Notes under the pieces: model-generated
Database searches by the model: none
What the model was told of the DNA's origin: nothing
Seen by the model: only the letters and a program-made list of their open reading frames with translations
In this document: positions 1-6,805 of the stretch, piece by piece
How positions within the stretch are numbered: the stretch's first letter is position 1
Layout: the number at the start of each line of letters is the position of its first letter
NCBI GenBank assembly: GCA_023131935.1
Contig: JAGLYY010000367.1
Location: 1-10,598 of the forward strand
Reading direction: 5' to 3'
Source: Spirochaetales bacterium
GTDB lineage: Bacteria > Spirochaetota > Spirochaetia > JAGLYY01
DNA: 10,598 nt
Translations under genes and position numbers: made by a program

Positions 1-39
1 CCTACCTAATAGCCTACAGCCTATCCACCTATAGCCTTC
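1..39. repeat. Degenerate AGCCTA-rich low-complexity stretch at window edge
   Basis: This stretch lies just beyond the stop codon of the large minus-strand ATPase gene. It is built from imperfect units of the type AGCCTA or CCTA, including AGCCTAC directly followed by AGCCTAT, and a nearby TATAGCC. It has no coding potential that I can see. It could be the edge of a longer intergenic short-repeat tract that continues outside the window, but only this fragment is visible, so its extent and role are unknown. Confidence 0.35.
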
Positions 40-2886
40 CTATATAAGATTATTTGCTTTTACTTCCTCAAAGAGCAAACTATTCCACCGGGCTTTCATC
101 AGGAAATCTTTTTTCTGATGAGGATCGTCAATCTGGGAGGCTTGTTGCTGAAGGTACTTCAGTCCCTTACTTAGCACCGTAAGCCTGTCGATACCTGCTT
201 CTCCTGAATCAGAAGGGATGAGTCGGGCTAAAAGGTAATAATAGAGAGAATTATTGGGATCGATTTCCGAGACCTTTTCATCCCTTGTTATCCGGGACAG
301 CTCCTCAATTGCTGCCTCCCTGTCAACAACGATACCGGAATAGAAGATACGGAAAACCCGAACCAGGTACCAGAGAATACCAAACCCGCTTGACGTTCTG
401 AACAACCGGTCCTCCACCGGGGAAAATCCATTCTCCATTGGAACATATTCCCCCGGGAACAATGAGACAGGCTCGAGGAGATCCCCTTCAACCATCCGGT
501 CTAACAAAGCCAATGATTTGTCAGGTTCCCCCGCAACATACCAGGCTTCAGCAAGAAAGAGGTCCCGTTCAATCCCCGGAGACAAGTAGTTCAATAGTTT
601 CAAAGCTTCCCCGGTATTACCCTCATGGAGAACTGCAAGCCCGAGCCAGCGGTAATGGAGTTCCTTTAGCTCATGTCTCCCATACAGGGTAGTTAAAGAG
701 AGCCCTTCCATGAAATGTATCTTAGCCTGCTCGTACCAGCCGGTGCTGAGACAGATTCTTCCTTTGAGAAAGACAAGCAGGAGCTCCCATTCCCTTCGTC
801 CATGTTTCACGATAAATGGAAGAACCGTATCAATTATCCGGAGGGCACGGGAAAGATTTCCTGAGAGTATCTTTGTTATTGCCTCATATACCATGCTGAG
901 AATGTAATCACCAGGGACATCGGAACGTTCTGCTGCTTCACGGGCGATAACAAAATACTCCCGCGCCTCATCTATCTTTTGAACCCCGAGCATACTTAAC
1001 CCGATAAGCAGGTTTGCATTGCATTCCAGAGAAGGAGCCTTCTCATTTCGAAGAAGCACCTTTTTCGCCCTGTTGAGAGCCTGGGAAGGATGACCGGTGG
1101 AATACAGGTAGTGGGCCGCCGCAAGCTGCCAGGGATCCGCCTTTTCGAAATCATCCTCCCTGATGGCGGCAAAAGTCTCCCGGGCCTTTTCCATACGATT
1201 GTGAAGAAGAGCATGTCGAAGGAATAAGGTCTTATACCGGTATCCTGAAATATCCAGAAGTTCCTTCAATCCGGGAAGTTCTTTTATCCCTTCCTGGATC
1301 GCTTTTTCATATATCTTAAAAACCAGGTCCTCCCGCTGTTCATCTGTCCCATAAGCGGCAACCATTTCTATAAGGGTAGATTCCGGGAAGGGTGTCCCTT
1401 CAAGCCATCGATGGTATACCCACTGGGTAACAGCCTTCGTGTCTTCCTTCATATATAACATCCCTTCTTTCTCAACAGCAGGTTTTAACCGGCTTATTGA
1501 GAGGTCCGGATATTCAAATCCCTCAAGGAAACCTGATTCATCCAGGTTTTCCCAGGCCTTATCGATGGATTCAACATCAACACCACTTTCTGAAAAGAAC
1601 TCAGAGATAGCAGACCTTGACAATCCCCCACGAGTCAGAGCGGAAATAGCAAGTATCCGTTTTTCCAGTGGCTTCAAGTGTTTAATAGCGGCCTTTGATA
1701 TATCAAAGGGCTCATGGATATCAGATAGCTCAAAATCGTCCACATACTGTATATGGAAAAGAGGCAGGATCTTGCCCAGGGAAATGTCTTTATACTTTTT
1801 TATTTCCTTTAGAGTATTCAACTCAGGAAACCTGTTCCTGAGTTCTGTTATCGACAGGGGATAAACATACAAAGAACTATAGGTATGGTGAGCAAACTCC
1901 GAGGGAGGGATCGAATTTTTGCTGATCACCACCGGAATGAAGGAGGTCGAAGCCATTAACTCATCACAAAGTCTCAGGATGAGGCCCCTTGAAAGTGTAT
2001 CCCAGTTATCCAGATCATCTAATACGAGGAAAGGGGTAATAAGGTTCTTTTCCATCCAGCGAATATATCCTGACAGGTATAATCTGAATCCAAGGTACAT
2101 ATCCTGCTCAAGATTCTGGGAGAATCTAAGCTCATGGAAGGTTTTTCGTTCTTCCCAGAGCTTTTGTTCAAGGGGATTCATTACCTCCGGGATGAAGGGA
2201 AAAATTGAGGGTTCTATCCCTTCTCTTAATACTCCGTAGGGAAGTAGATCATTTTTCGCGGGTTTGAACCACAGTACGGGAAACTCCGCGTTTGAAAAGC
2301 GGTCCATGGCAAGAATCAGATTTTTTCTTTTACCCGTAAAGGCTGCCCCGTGGAGAAAAAAGTACGTGTTTTCTTCTTCCCCATTCACCAGGGGAGTAAG
2401 TTTACTCAAGATCAACTCTGTGATCTCCTGCCTGGCAAAAAAAGAATCCAGGTTCATTCGGGCAATGGGAGCGGATTGCCTTTTTCCCTTGAGGATCAGG
2501 TATTCGCCGATATCCTCAAGTTCCAGATATGGACCAAGCAGGTCTCCAGCCCTTTTCAAGACCCGGAAAGCAATTGTGTCGGGTATCCGAAACAGCGTGT
2601 TCTTCAGTCCATCTAGATCTTTCGTTGCATCGATGATGACGGTATACCCTATTAGCTTCTCCCGGATACTGAACAGATAATCCCGCAGTAGGAGTATCTG
2701 TTCAGCAAGGATAATAAGCTGCTTTTCTGCGATACCTGAGGAAAACTCAAAGAGACCGGAACCAAGATAATGACCTCTCTTCTTGAAGATATTTAAAAGA
2801 TGATCGCTAACCTCTTCAATGAAGCTTGTTTCCAATCGTCGGATCTGTTCAAAACTGTGTATTTCTACAAAAATACTAATCATCAC
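40..2886 (-). CDS. Large STAND/AAA-type ATPase with degenerate cyclase-like N-terminus and TPR-like repeats
   Basis: This 948-residue protein has no signal peptide or obvious membrane segment, so it is probably a cytoplasmic signalling ATPase. Residues 1-135 (IFVEIHSF near the start, GYTVIID at 80-86) resemble a decayed class III cyclase or GGDEF fold with no catalytic residues I can identify. Residues 140-390 look like an NTPase core: Walker A-like GAAFTGKR at 180-187, with Arg where Ser/Thr is usual, and a clear Walker B FLVLDDLD at 286-293. Residues about 400-500 look like a winged-helix region. From about 545 to 925 it is almost all helical with TPR-like A/G/Y spacing (for example 585-615, 622-652, 740-765). 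The architecture recalls cyclase-AAA-TPR regulators of the MalT/guanylate-cyclase type, but no DNA-binding output domain is seen. The start is GTG at 2886 or ATG at 2883, one codon apart, behind a weak AGGGTGAG. It is transcribed divergently from the HATPase gene. Domain assignments beyond Walker B are by eye. Confidence 0.85.
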   Translation of the reverse strand: MMISIFVEIHSFEQIRRLETSFIEEVSDHLLNIFKKRGHYLGSGLFEFSSGIAEKQLIILAEQILLLRDYLFSIREKLIGYTVIIDATKDLDGLKNTLFRIPDTIAFRVLKRAGDLLGPYLELEDIGEYLILKGKRQSAPIARMNLDSFFARQEITELILSKLTPLVNGEEENTYFFLHGAAFTGKRKNLILAMDRFSNAEFPVLWFKPAKNDLLPYGVLREGIEPSIFPFIPEVMNPLEQKLWEERKTFHELRFSQNLEQDMYLGFRLYLSGYIRWMEKNLITPFLVLDDLDNWDTLSRGLILRLCDELMASTSFIPVVISKNSIPPSEFAHHTYSSLYVYPLSITELRNRFPELNTLKEIKKYKDISLGKILPLFHIQYVDDFELSDIHEPFDISKAAIKHLKPLEKRILAISALTRGGLSRSAISEFFSESGVDVESIDKAWENLDESGFLEGFEYPDLSISRLKPAVEKEGMLYMKEDTKAVTQWVYHRWLEGTPFPESTLIEMVAAYGTDEQREDLVFKIYEKAIQEGIKELPGLKELLDISGYRYKTLFLRHALLHNRMEKARETFAAIREDDFEKADPWQLAAAHYLYSTGHPSQALNRAKKVLLRNEKAPSLECNANLLIGLSMLGVQKIDEAREYFVIAREAAERSDVPGDYILSMVYEAITKILSGNLSRALRIIDTVLPFIVKHGRREWELLLVFLKGRICLSTGWYEQAKIHFMEGLSLTTLYGRHELKELHYRWLGLAVLHEGNTGEALKLLNYLSPGIERDLFLAEAWYVAGEPDKSLALLDRMVEGDLLEPVSLFPGEYVPMENGFSPVEDRLFRTSSGFGILWYLVRVFRIFYSGIVVDREAAIEELSRITRDEKVSEIDPNNSLYYYLLARLIPSDSGEAGIDRLTVLSKGLKYLQQQASQIDDPHQKKDFLMKARWNSLLFEEVKANNLI

Positions 2887-2912
2887 TCACCCTATAAACT
2901 TTATGATTGTAT

Positions 2913-2941
2913 TTTACCAGTTAATTCCTTATTCTTACAGT
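2913..2941 (+). promoter_or_regulatory. Possible sigma-70-type promoter for the HATPase-PilZ pair
   Basis: TTTACC (2913-2918) and TACAGT (2936-2941) are separated by 17 bases, each matching the sigma-70 consensus at 4 of 6 positions. The expected transcription start is near 2948, which is also the A of a candidate ATG. No Shine-Dalgarno sequence is present there. The match is weak and by eye, so this is a tentative call. Confidence 0.3.
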
Positions 2942-2947
2942 ACATTG

Positions 2948-3478
2948 ATGGCACCATATATATTTTTTCGGGAAAAAACCTGTCGGCTGTTAAAAATGAA
3001 TGTCGCGCCCTCCGCAAAATTCAATGAAATCTTGAAAAATTTCTCTGATTTGCAATTGCCCTATAGCGGGATAAAACAGGAACAGATCATCTATTCTGTT
3101 CTCGAGCTTGTTAACAATTCCTTAAGAGCCCATAGAGAGTTGGAAACCGATCTTCCTATTAAAATTATGATCAATACCAATAGTAATTGTCTACAGATTG
3201 TTATCCAGGACTGGGGCGGCGGTTTTGATGTTTCAAAACTGCCTTACAATCTTTTTCTGAATCATGATAAGATTGATCTTAATGGCTCCTCATTTTCTGT
3301 ATATCGTGAACAACATGGTTATCAGCGGTTCGGAATGGGGCTCTACCTGGCAAAACGCACCTTTCACTATTTCGAACTCTTTTTTCATGATGCGGCCAAA
3401 AACCGGGTACCCTGGGAATCAGGTAAATCGAAGGGAACCAGCATCATCCTGAAACGGAGGATCTATGCAACCGAATAA
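2948..3478 (+). CDS. GHKL/HATPase-domain protein, anti-sigma-kinase-like
   Basis: From ATG 2948 this is a 176-residue single-domain protein of the histidine-kinase-like ATPase (HATPase_c/GHKL) fold. The N box is at about residues 52-63 (E53, N56/N57 in LELVNNSLRAHR), the G1 box is QDWGGGFD at 87-94 and the G2 box is RFGMGLYLA at 127-135, followed by KGTSIIL at 162-168. All three ATP-binding motifs are intact. There is no dimerisation/phosphoacceptor domain, so it is not a classical histidine kinase. Stand-alone proteins of this kind act as serine kinases on STAS partners (RsbW/SpoIIAB) or as ATP-dependent switches; which applies here is not known. The open frame extends upstream to 2819 but would then overlap the divergent gene. 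ATG 2948 and ATG 2996 are the realistic starts, and neither has a Shine-Dalgarno. The 3' end overlaps the next gene by 14 bases, indicating translational coupling. Confidence 0.85.
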   Translation: MAPYIFFREKTCRLLKMNVAPSAKFNEILKNFSDLQLPYSGIKQEQIIYSVLELVNNSLRAHRELETDLPIKIMINTNSNCLQIVIQDWGGGFDVSKLPYNLFLNHDKIDLNGSSFSVYREQHGYQRFGMGLYLAKRTFHYFELFFHDAAKNRVPWESGKSKGTSIILKRRIYATE

Positions 3479-3803
3479 ACGTATCCAGGGGCGTGAAGGT
3501 TGTTACGCTAAAGTTTTCTTTACGAAAGAAGCTATTCCCGGCTACCTCAGAGATCTTTCCCCTAAGGGTTTCAGAATCGGCATTCTCCAGAAAGTGCTCT
3601 GGACCAAAGGACATGAAACAACGATAAACCTCATTCCTCATGAAGATGTAAAGGCAACTCCATTTCAAGCACTTGTCGAAGTCCGGTGGATCCGCTCTGA
3701 GGGTATCTTTACCGTTATCGGCTTTCAGATCATCAGGTTGATAGATGATAATGATTCATATAATAAACTTCTTCATTTTTATGAGAATATTCCCGAAATT
3801 TAA
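3465..3803 (+). CDS. Single-domain PilZ protein, probable c-di-GMP receptor
   Basis: This 112-residue protein carries both halves of the PilZ c-di-GMP-binding signature: RxxxR at residues 6-10 (RIQGR) and D/NxSxxG at 30-35 (DLSPKG), at the usual distance for the family. The rest fits a compact beta barrel (FQALVEVRWIR, then FTVIGFQII) with a short C-terminal helix. PilZ proteins bind cyclic di-GMP and pass the signal to a partner protein. With no other domain here, it must act by protein contact. ATG 3465 follows a good GGAGG at 3456-3460, and the gene starts 14 bases before the stop of the upstream HATPase gene, so the two products are probably made together and could be partners (inference). 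No terminator is obvious after the stop; the next gene has its own promoter. Confidence 0.9.
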   Translation: MQPNKRIQGREGCYAKVFFTKEAIPGYLRDLSPKGFRIGILQKVLWTKGHETTINLIPHEDVKATPFQALVEVRWIRSEGIFTVIGFQIIRLIDDNDSYNKLLHFYENIPEI

Positions 3804-3827
3804 CGATGTACCAATAAAGACAATCGC

Positions 3828-3856
3828 TTGACTGATGTAGGTCATCTTTGTATAAT
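3828..3856 (+). promoter_or_regulatory. Near-consensus sigma-70 promoter of the phosphatase/STAS/HATPase operon
   Basis: TTGACT (3828-3833) and a perfect TATAAT (3851-3856) are separated by 17 bases, the optimal spacing. Eleven of twelve consensus bases match. The predicted transcription start is near 3863, giving a leader of about 48 bases before the ATG at 3911, which has a Shine-Dalgarno AGGAAG at 3900-3905. This suggests housekeeping, fairly strong expression of the downstream three-gene operon. Confidence 0.8.
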
Positions 3857-3910
3857 CCATCTGGTTTCACATCACAATTATTTTTTAAGGTCAGGCTTTA
3901 GGAAGCGAGT

Positions 3911-5851
3911 ATGCTGCAGTCAATAGAGGTTTTCTTCACCCAGCCGATCTGGCTGAAATTAACAGTCGATCTGGTTGTAATGTTCTATTACATCTATGTC
4001 AGAGACAAGACCGATAACCCTGTACTTAAACGAAGTATCGGGTTCTTCATCCTCCTGTTTTCACGTGACCTCTTATACGCACTCATTCCAGCTGGTGAGA
4101 TCATGGTTCTCTCAGATCTCATTTTCATCTTTATGTACGTCCTCTGGGTCCGAAGTTACACCGGCGAGAAAAGGGGAGACTGGATCTGGTGGGTCCTGAA
4201 TTCCATTTTCATTTTATTTATTTTCTTCGAATGGTTTTTCAATTTTCTCCTGCCTTTTGCCTCACATTTTTATCGTATATACCATATCATTTTAATAATA
4301 CACTTGGGGATTATATCCTTCAAAGTATCACCCCATAATACCGATGAACCCCTGGCGGTTATGAAAGCCAGGCTGTATATCTTATTCCATTTTCTCATTT
4401 ACACTGTACTGCTAATTATTCTGGGTGAAGGAAATCCTGTCGTTCACAGGTTTCTCGTTCCCGCATCGGTTTTCCTACACCTCTTTGTCCTTCACACGGT
4501 AAACACCCTTATCGATACCCAAAGACAGGGTACTATACAGAAACTGACAGGTGATATTGATTCGGTATTCGACTTCATGCGGGTTATGGGGACAGCAATC
4601 ACTGAACACCTCGAAATAGATCGTGTGCTGGATTTTATCGTCGGCTCGTCTGTCAAGAGTACCCGGGCTGATGGCGGTGCTATTCTGCTTGTTGATGAGT
4701 TCGAGGATATCCTGAAAGTCAAGGCAGTTACTGGAATCTTCCCCCCCCCATATCCGGTTGTTGGAGAAATGGTGAAAGCGAAGCTGGATAACATGATGAC
4801 CTACTTTGAGTCCAACCCTGTGCCTTTAGGGGAAGGTATCCTTGGTGAGGTCGCCAGATCAGGAAGCCCGATCTTTGTTAGAAGCACCATGAGCGACCGG
4901 AGGCTTGTTCAGAATACCCGGAATGATCTCCAGTACATCAGTTCTCTTATTGTTATCCCCCTGATTGTAACCGATCGTGTCCTTGGAGTTCTTGCGATCT
5001 GCAGGCGTGACAAACGCAATCTCTTCAGTGAGTCTGACTTTGTCAATATCCGCACCTTCGCCGACTACACTTCCCTCTCTATCGATAATATCCTTACCTA
5101 TATCGAACTCCTTGAAAAACAGGAGATGGAACGGGAAGTTGGAATCGCCGCGGAAATCCAGCAAAAGCTGCTTCCGAGAAAGCTGCCCCAGATTAAAAAT
5201 GCCTCCATTGCTGCCTTTACCAAGCCAGCCAAGGGAGTTTCGGGGGACTATTACGATATTATCAAGCTGAAGAAAGGGAAAATTGCCCTTGTAATGTGTG
5301 ACGTTGCGGGTAAAGGTGTGCCTGCCTCTCTGGTTATGATTATGATCAGAACAATTATCCAGCTTATTGCAGGCGCCTCCAAAGATGCGGATACAATTGT
5401 AAGCTGGATCAACCGTGGTGTTACCGGCAGAATCGACATTGATCATTTTGCTACCTTATGTTTCCTTACCTTCGACACCGAGAGCAGAATCGTGGAATAC
5501 TCCAATGCCGGCCACCATCCCCTGTTATTGTACCGTTCCAAATCCGGTCAGGTTGAGAATATTGACACCGAAGGCCTGCCTATTGGAATCGAGCCAAAAG
5601 CTGAATATGAGAAGAGGCGCATACAACTCTCGTCAGAAGATATCCTTATTCTTTACACCGATGGGATTATTGAATCGATGGATGCCGATGGAAATCAGTA
5701 TGAATATGAAAATCTTGAAAAATTTGTCCTCTCCCACCCGTATATGAAGCCTGAGGAACTGACAAACGCCATAAGAGATGATATAAACAAGTTTGTGGGA
5801 AACACCAAACAGCATGATGATCAAACGCTGCTCGTGCTGAAAGTAAACTAA
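3911..5851 (+). CDS. Membrane-anchored GAF-SpoIIE (PP2C) serine phosphatase, RsbU-like
   Basis: This 646-residue protein has three parts. Residues 8-200 form about seven hydrophobic segments (roughly 10-30, 42-60, 64-81, 92-115, 121-139, 153-171, 180-200), a 7TMR-like membrane module. Residues about 220-400 are a GAF domain (LDFIVGSS, GGAILLVDE, LIVIPL, VLGVLAICR). A short coiled linker (400-420, EREVGIAAEIQQKLLP) leads to a SpoIIE/PP2C phosphatase domain, about 425-646. Metal-binding aspartates are all present: SGDYYD at 444-449, CDVAGKG at 463-469, YTDG at 582-585 and DD at 636-637. In this family such enzymes dephosphorylate STAS proteins, and the STAS gene follows 25 bases downstream. It probably senses a signal at the membrane or in the GAF pocket; the ligand is unknown. 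The start is supported by AGGAAG five bases before ATG. A nine-C tract lies in the GAF coding region. Confidence 0.95.
   Translation: MLQSIEVFFTQPIWLKLTVDLVVMFYYIYVRDKTDNPVLKRSIGFFILLFSRDLLYALIPAGEIMVLSDLIFIFMYVLWVRSYTGEKRGDWIWWVLNSIFILFIFFEWFFNFLLPFASHFYRIYHIILIIHLGIISFKVSPHNTDEPLAVMKARLYILFHFLIYTVLLIILGEGNPVVHRFLVPASVFLHLFVLHTVNTLIDTQRQGTIQKLTGDIDSVFDFMRVMGTAITEHLEIDRVLDFIVGSSVKSTRADGGAILLVDEFEDILKVKAVTGIFPPPYPVVGEMVKAKLDNMMTYFESNPVPLGEGILGEVARSGSPIFVRSTMSDRRLVQNTRNDLQYISSLIVIPLIVTDRVLGVLAICRRDKRNLFSESDFVNIRTFADYTSLSIDNILTYIELLEKQEMEREVGIAAEIQQKLLPRKLPQIKNASIAAFTKPAKGVSGDYYDIIKLKKGKIALVMCDVAGKGVPASLVMIMIRTIIQLIAGASKDADTIVSWINRGVTGRIDIDHFATLCFLTFDTESRIVEYSNAGHHPLLLYRSKSGQVENIDTEGLPIGIEPKAEYEKRRIQLSSEDILILYTDGIIESMDADGNQYEYENLEKFVLSHPYMKPEELTNAIRDDINKFVGNTKQHDDQTLLVLKVN
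4741..4749 (+). repeat. C9 homopolymer inside the phosphatase gene
   Basis: Nine consecutive C residues encode the end of Phe277 and Pro278-Pro280 in the GAF domain. Gain or loss of one C would shift frame and remove the PP2C domain. The tract is long enough to slip at a raised rate and is also a place where sequencing errors arise. Here it is in frame. Confidence 0.8.
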
Positions 5852-5876
5852 TTGAATTACCTGAGAAGGAGTAGCC

Positions 5877-6215
5877 ATGGAACTTAAAATCCGCAAACAT
5901 GAAGAAACTTACATTATTGATGTGAATGGTGAAATGGATCTTTATAATTCCTACAAGTTGAAAGAGCTGGTTATGAAAATGCTCGAGAAAAAGATTATGC
6001 GGTTTATTATTAACCTTGAAAAGGTTGAATACATCGACTCTAGTGGAATAGGCGCGCTGATATATGTTAGTTCGACTCTTAAGAAAATGAATATTAAATT
6101 TATGATTGCAAATATTCACGGATCGGTAAAAAAAGTTATTGAACTTACGAAGCTCATTGGGTACTTTCCCATCGCAAACAGCCTGGAAGACGCCATTAAA
6201 GCCGTTGAAGCTTAA
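5877..6215 (+). CDS. STAS-domain anti-sigma factor antagonist, RsbV/SpoIIAA-like
   Basis: This 112-residue protein is a single STAS domain of normal family length. The diagnostic phosphorylation motif YIDSSGIGAL is at residues 52-61, with Ser56 the position equivalent to the phosphoserine of SpoIIAA (Ser55 is adjacent). The N-terminal strand has the usual NGEMDLYNS pattern at 17-25. In partner switching the unphosphorylated form binds an HATPase kinase/anti-sigma factor and releases the kinase's target; phosphorylation by that kinase breaks the complex and a PP2C phosphatase restores it. Here the phosphatase gene is directly upstream and an HATPase gene starts 12 bases downstream, so all three cassette parts are adjacent. 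ATG 5877 has AAGGAG at 5866-5871. Lysine and isoleucine are more frequent than in the neighbours, which is common in this family. Confidence 0.95.
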   Translation: MELKIRKHEETYIIDVNGEMDLYNSYKLKELVMKMLEKKIMRFIINLEKVEYIDSSGIGALIYVSSTLKKMNIKFMIANIHGSVKKVIELTKLIGYFPIANSLEDAIKAVEA

Positions 6216-6227
6216 GGGAGGGATGGT

Positions 6228-6785
6228 ATGACTTTGGAAAAGATAAAGAAGATTATTGTCGACGAGAATAGTCCGCTCTTCGATACCACGGGGATGTTTT
6301 ACAAGGAATTCCCGAGTGATTTCAGGCAGATCCGGTATTTCACCCTGCTTATCGTTCAGAAAGCCCCGCCGGAGATCAAGGAAATCAACCTTCTTGAACA
6401 GCAAATCAGCGAAGTGATAAAAAACGCGGTAAAACACGGGAATAAAAGCAACCCCGATAAGAAAATTAAAATTTGGTATTCCTTCAGCGATGAGCATGCC
6501 CATATCATCGTGCAAGATGAGGGAGAAGGTTTTAAAGAGCTCGAAGAATGGAATGATTTTAATGAGAAACGGCAGAAATGTTTTCTCGAACAGAATTTCG
6601 AAGAACTTGGGAAGTATGTCGCCTTCATGACCGACCACAGTGACGAATACGATGGTGGGAACGCGCTCTTTGCTGCTGTTGAATACTGGGATGAAGGGGT
6701 TGTATACAATAAAAAGAAAAACGGTGTTGCTGTAAAAAAATATTTTCCGAAGCGCCGGATAGGATACTATTATGACGAGGCCTAA
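6228..6785 (+). CDS. RsbW-like HATPase, probable serine kinase/switch partner of the STAS protein
   Basis: This 185-residue protein has a GHKL/HATPase fold. The N box is at about 56-71 (EQQISEVIKNAVKHG; Asn66 is the expected Mg-binding residue) and the G1 box is QDEGEGF at 96-102 (Asp97, Gly99, Gly101). The usual G2 box GxGL is not present in standard form; the corresponding region is DGGNALFAA at 142-150, followed by NGVAVKKYF at 165-173 where RsbW proteins have the last strand. An extra helical, charged segment (about 104-130) precedes it. By position it is the kinase half of the partner switch with the STAS protein, but altered G2 chemistry leaves activity open. It is the last gene of the operon: GGGAGG at 6216-6221 precedes ATG 6228, and the stop codon lies in the loop of the terminator hairpin. 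No sigma factor gene follows, so its target is unknown. Confidence 0.9.
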   Translation: MTLEKIKKIIVDENSPLFDTTGMFYKEFPSDFRQIRYFTLLIVQKAPPEIKEINLLEQQISEVIKNAVKHGNKSNPDKKIKIWYSFSDEHAHIIVQDEGEGFKELEEWNDFNEKRQKCFLEQNFEELGKYVAFMTDHSDEYDGGNALFAAVEYWDEGVVYNKKKNGVAVKKYFPKRRIGYYYDEA

Positions 6786-6805
6786 AAGGCCTCGTCATTT
6801 CTTTT
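6772..6805 (+). terminator. Strong intrinsic terminator overlapping the stop codon of the HATPase gene
   Basis: A perfect 11-bp stem (6772-6782 pairing with 6788-6798) encloses a TAAAA loop and is followed by TTTCTTTT. The TAA stop codon lies in the loop, so the last four codons form one arm of the stem. On the minus strand the same hairpin follows the convergent gene's stop but is followed by AATAG rather than a T-run, so it should terminate mainly on the plus strand. Confidence 0.9.

Noticed and set aside
2819..2947. N-terminal extension of the HATPase open frame back to ATG 2819
   Set aside because: It would run into the divergent ATPase gene and add residues that do not look like an HATPase N-terminus or a membrane segment; ATG 2948 or 2996 is more likely.
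2963..2978. TTTTTT-CGGG-AAAAAA inverted repeat as a terminator
   Set aside because: The stem is all A-T and has no following T-run on either strand; it lies at the very start of a gene.
4859..5446. Minus-strand 195-codon open frame antisense to the GAF/PP2C region
   Set aside because: It lies wholly within a gene with intact catalytic motifs and has an unnatural composition; treated as a shadow.
5667..6638. Long minus-strand open frame of 323 codons antisense to the end of the phosphatase gene, the STAS gene and most of the second HATPase gene
   Set aside because: The plus-strand genes have complete domain motifs, good Shine-Dalgarno sequences and tight operon spacing. The antisense translation is rich in Phe/His and lacks any recognisable domain, so it is a shadow.
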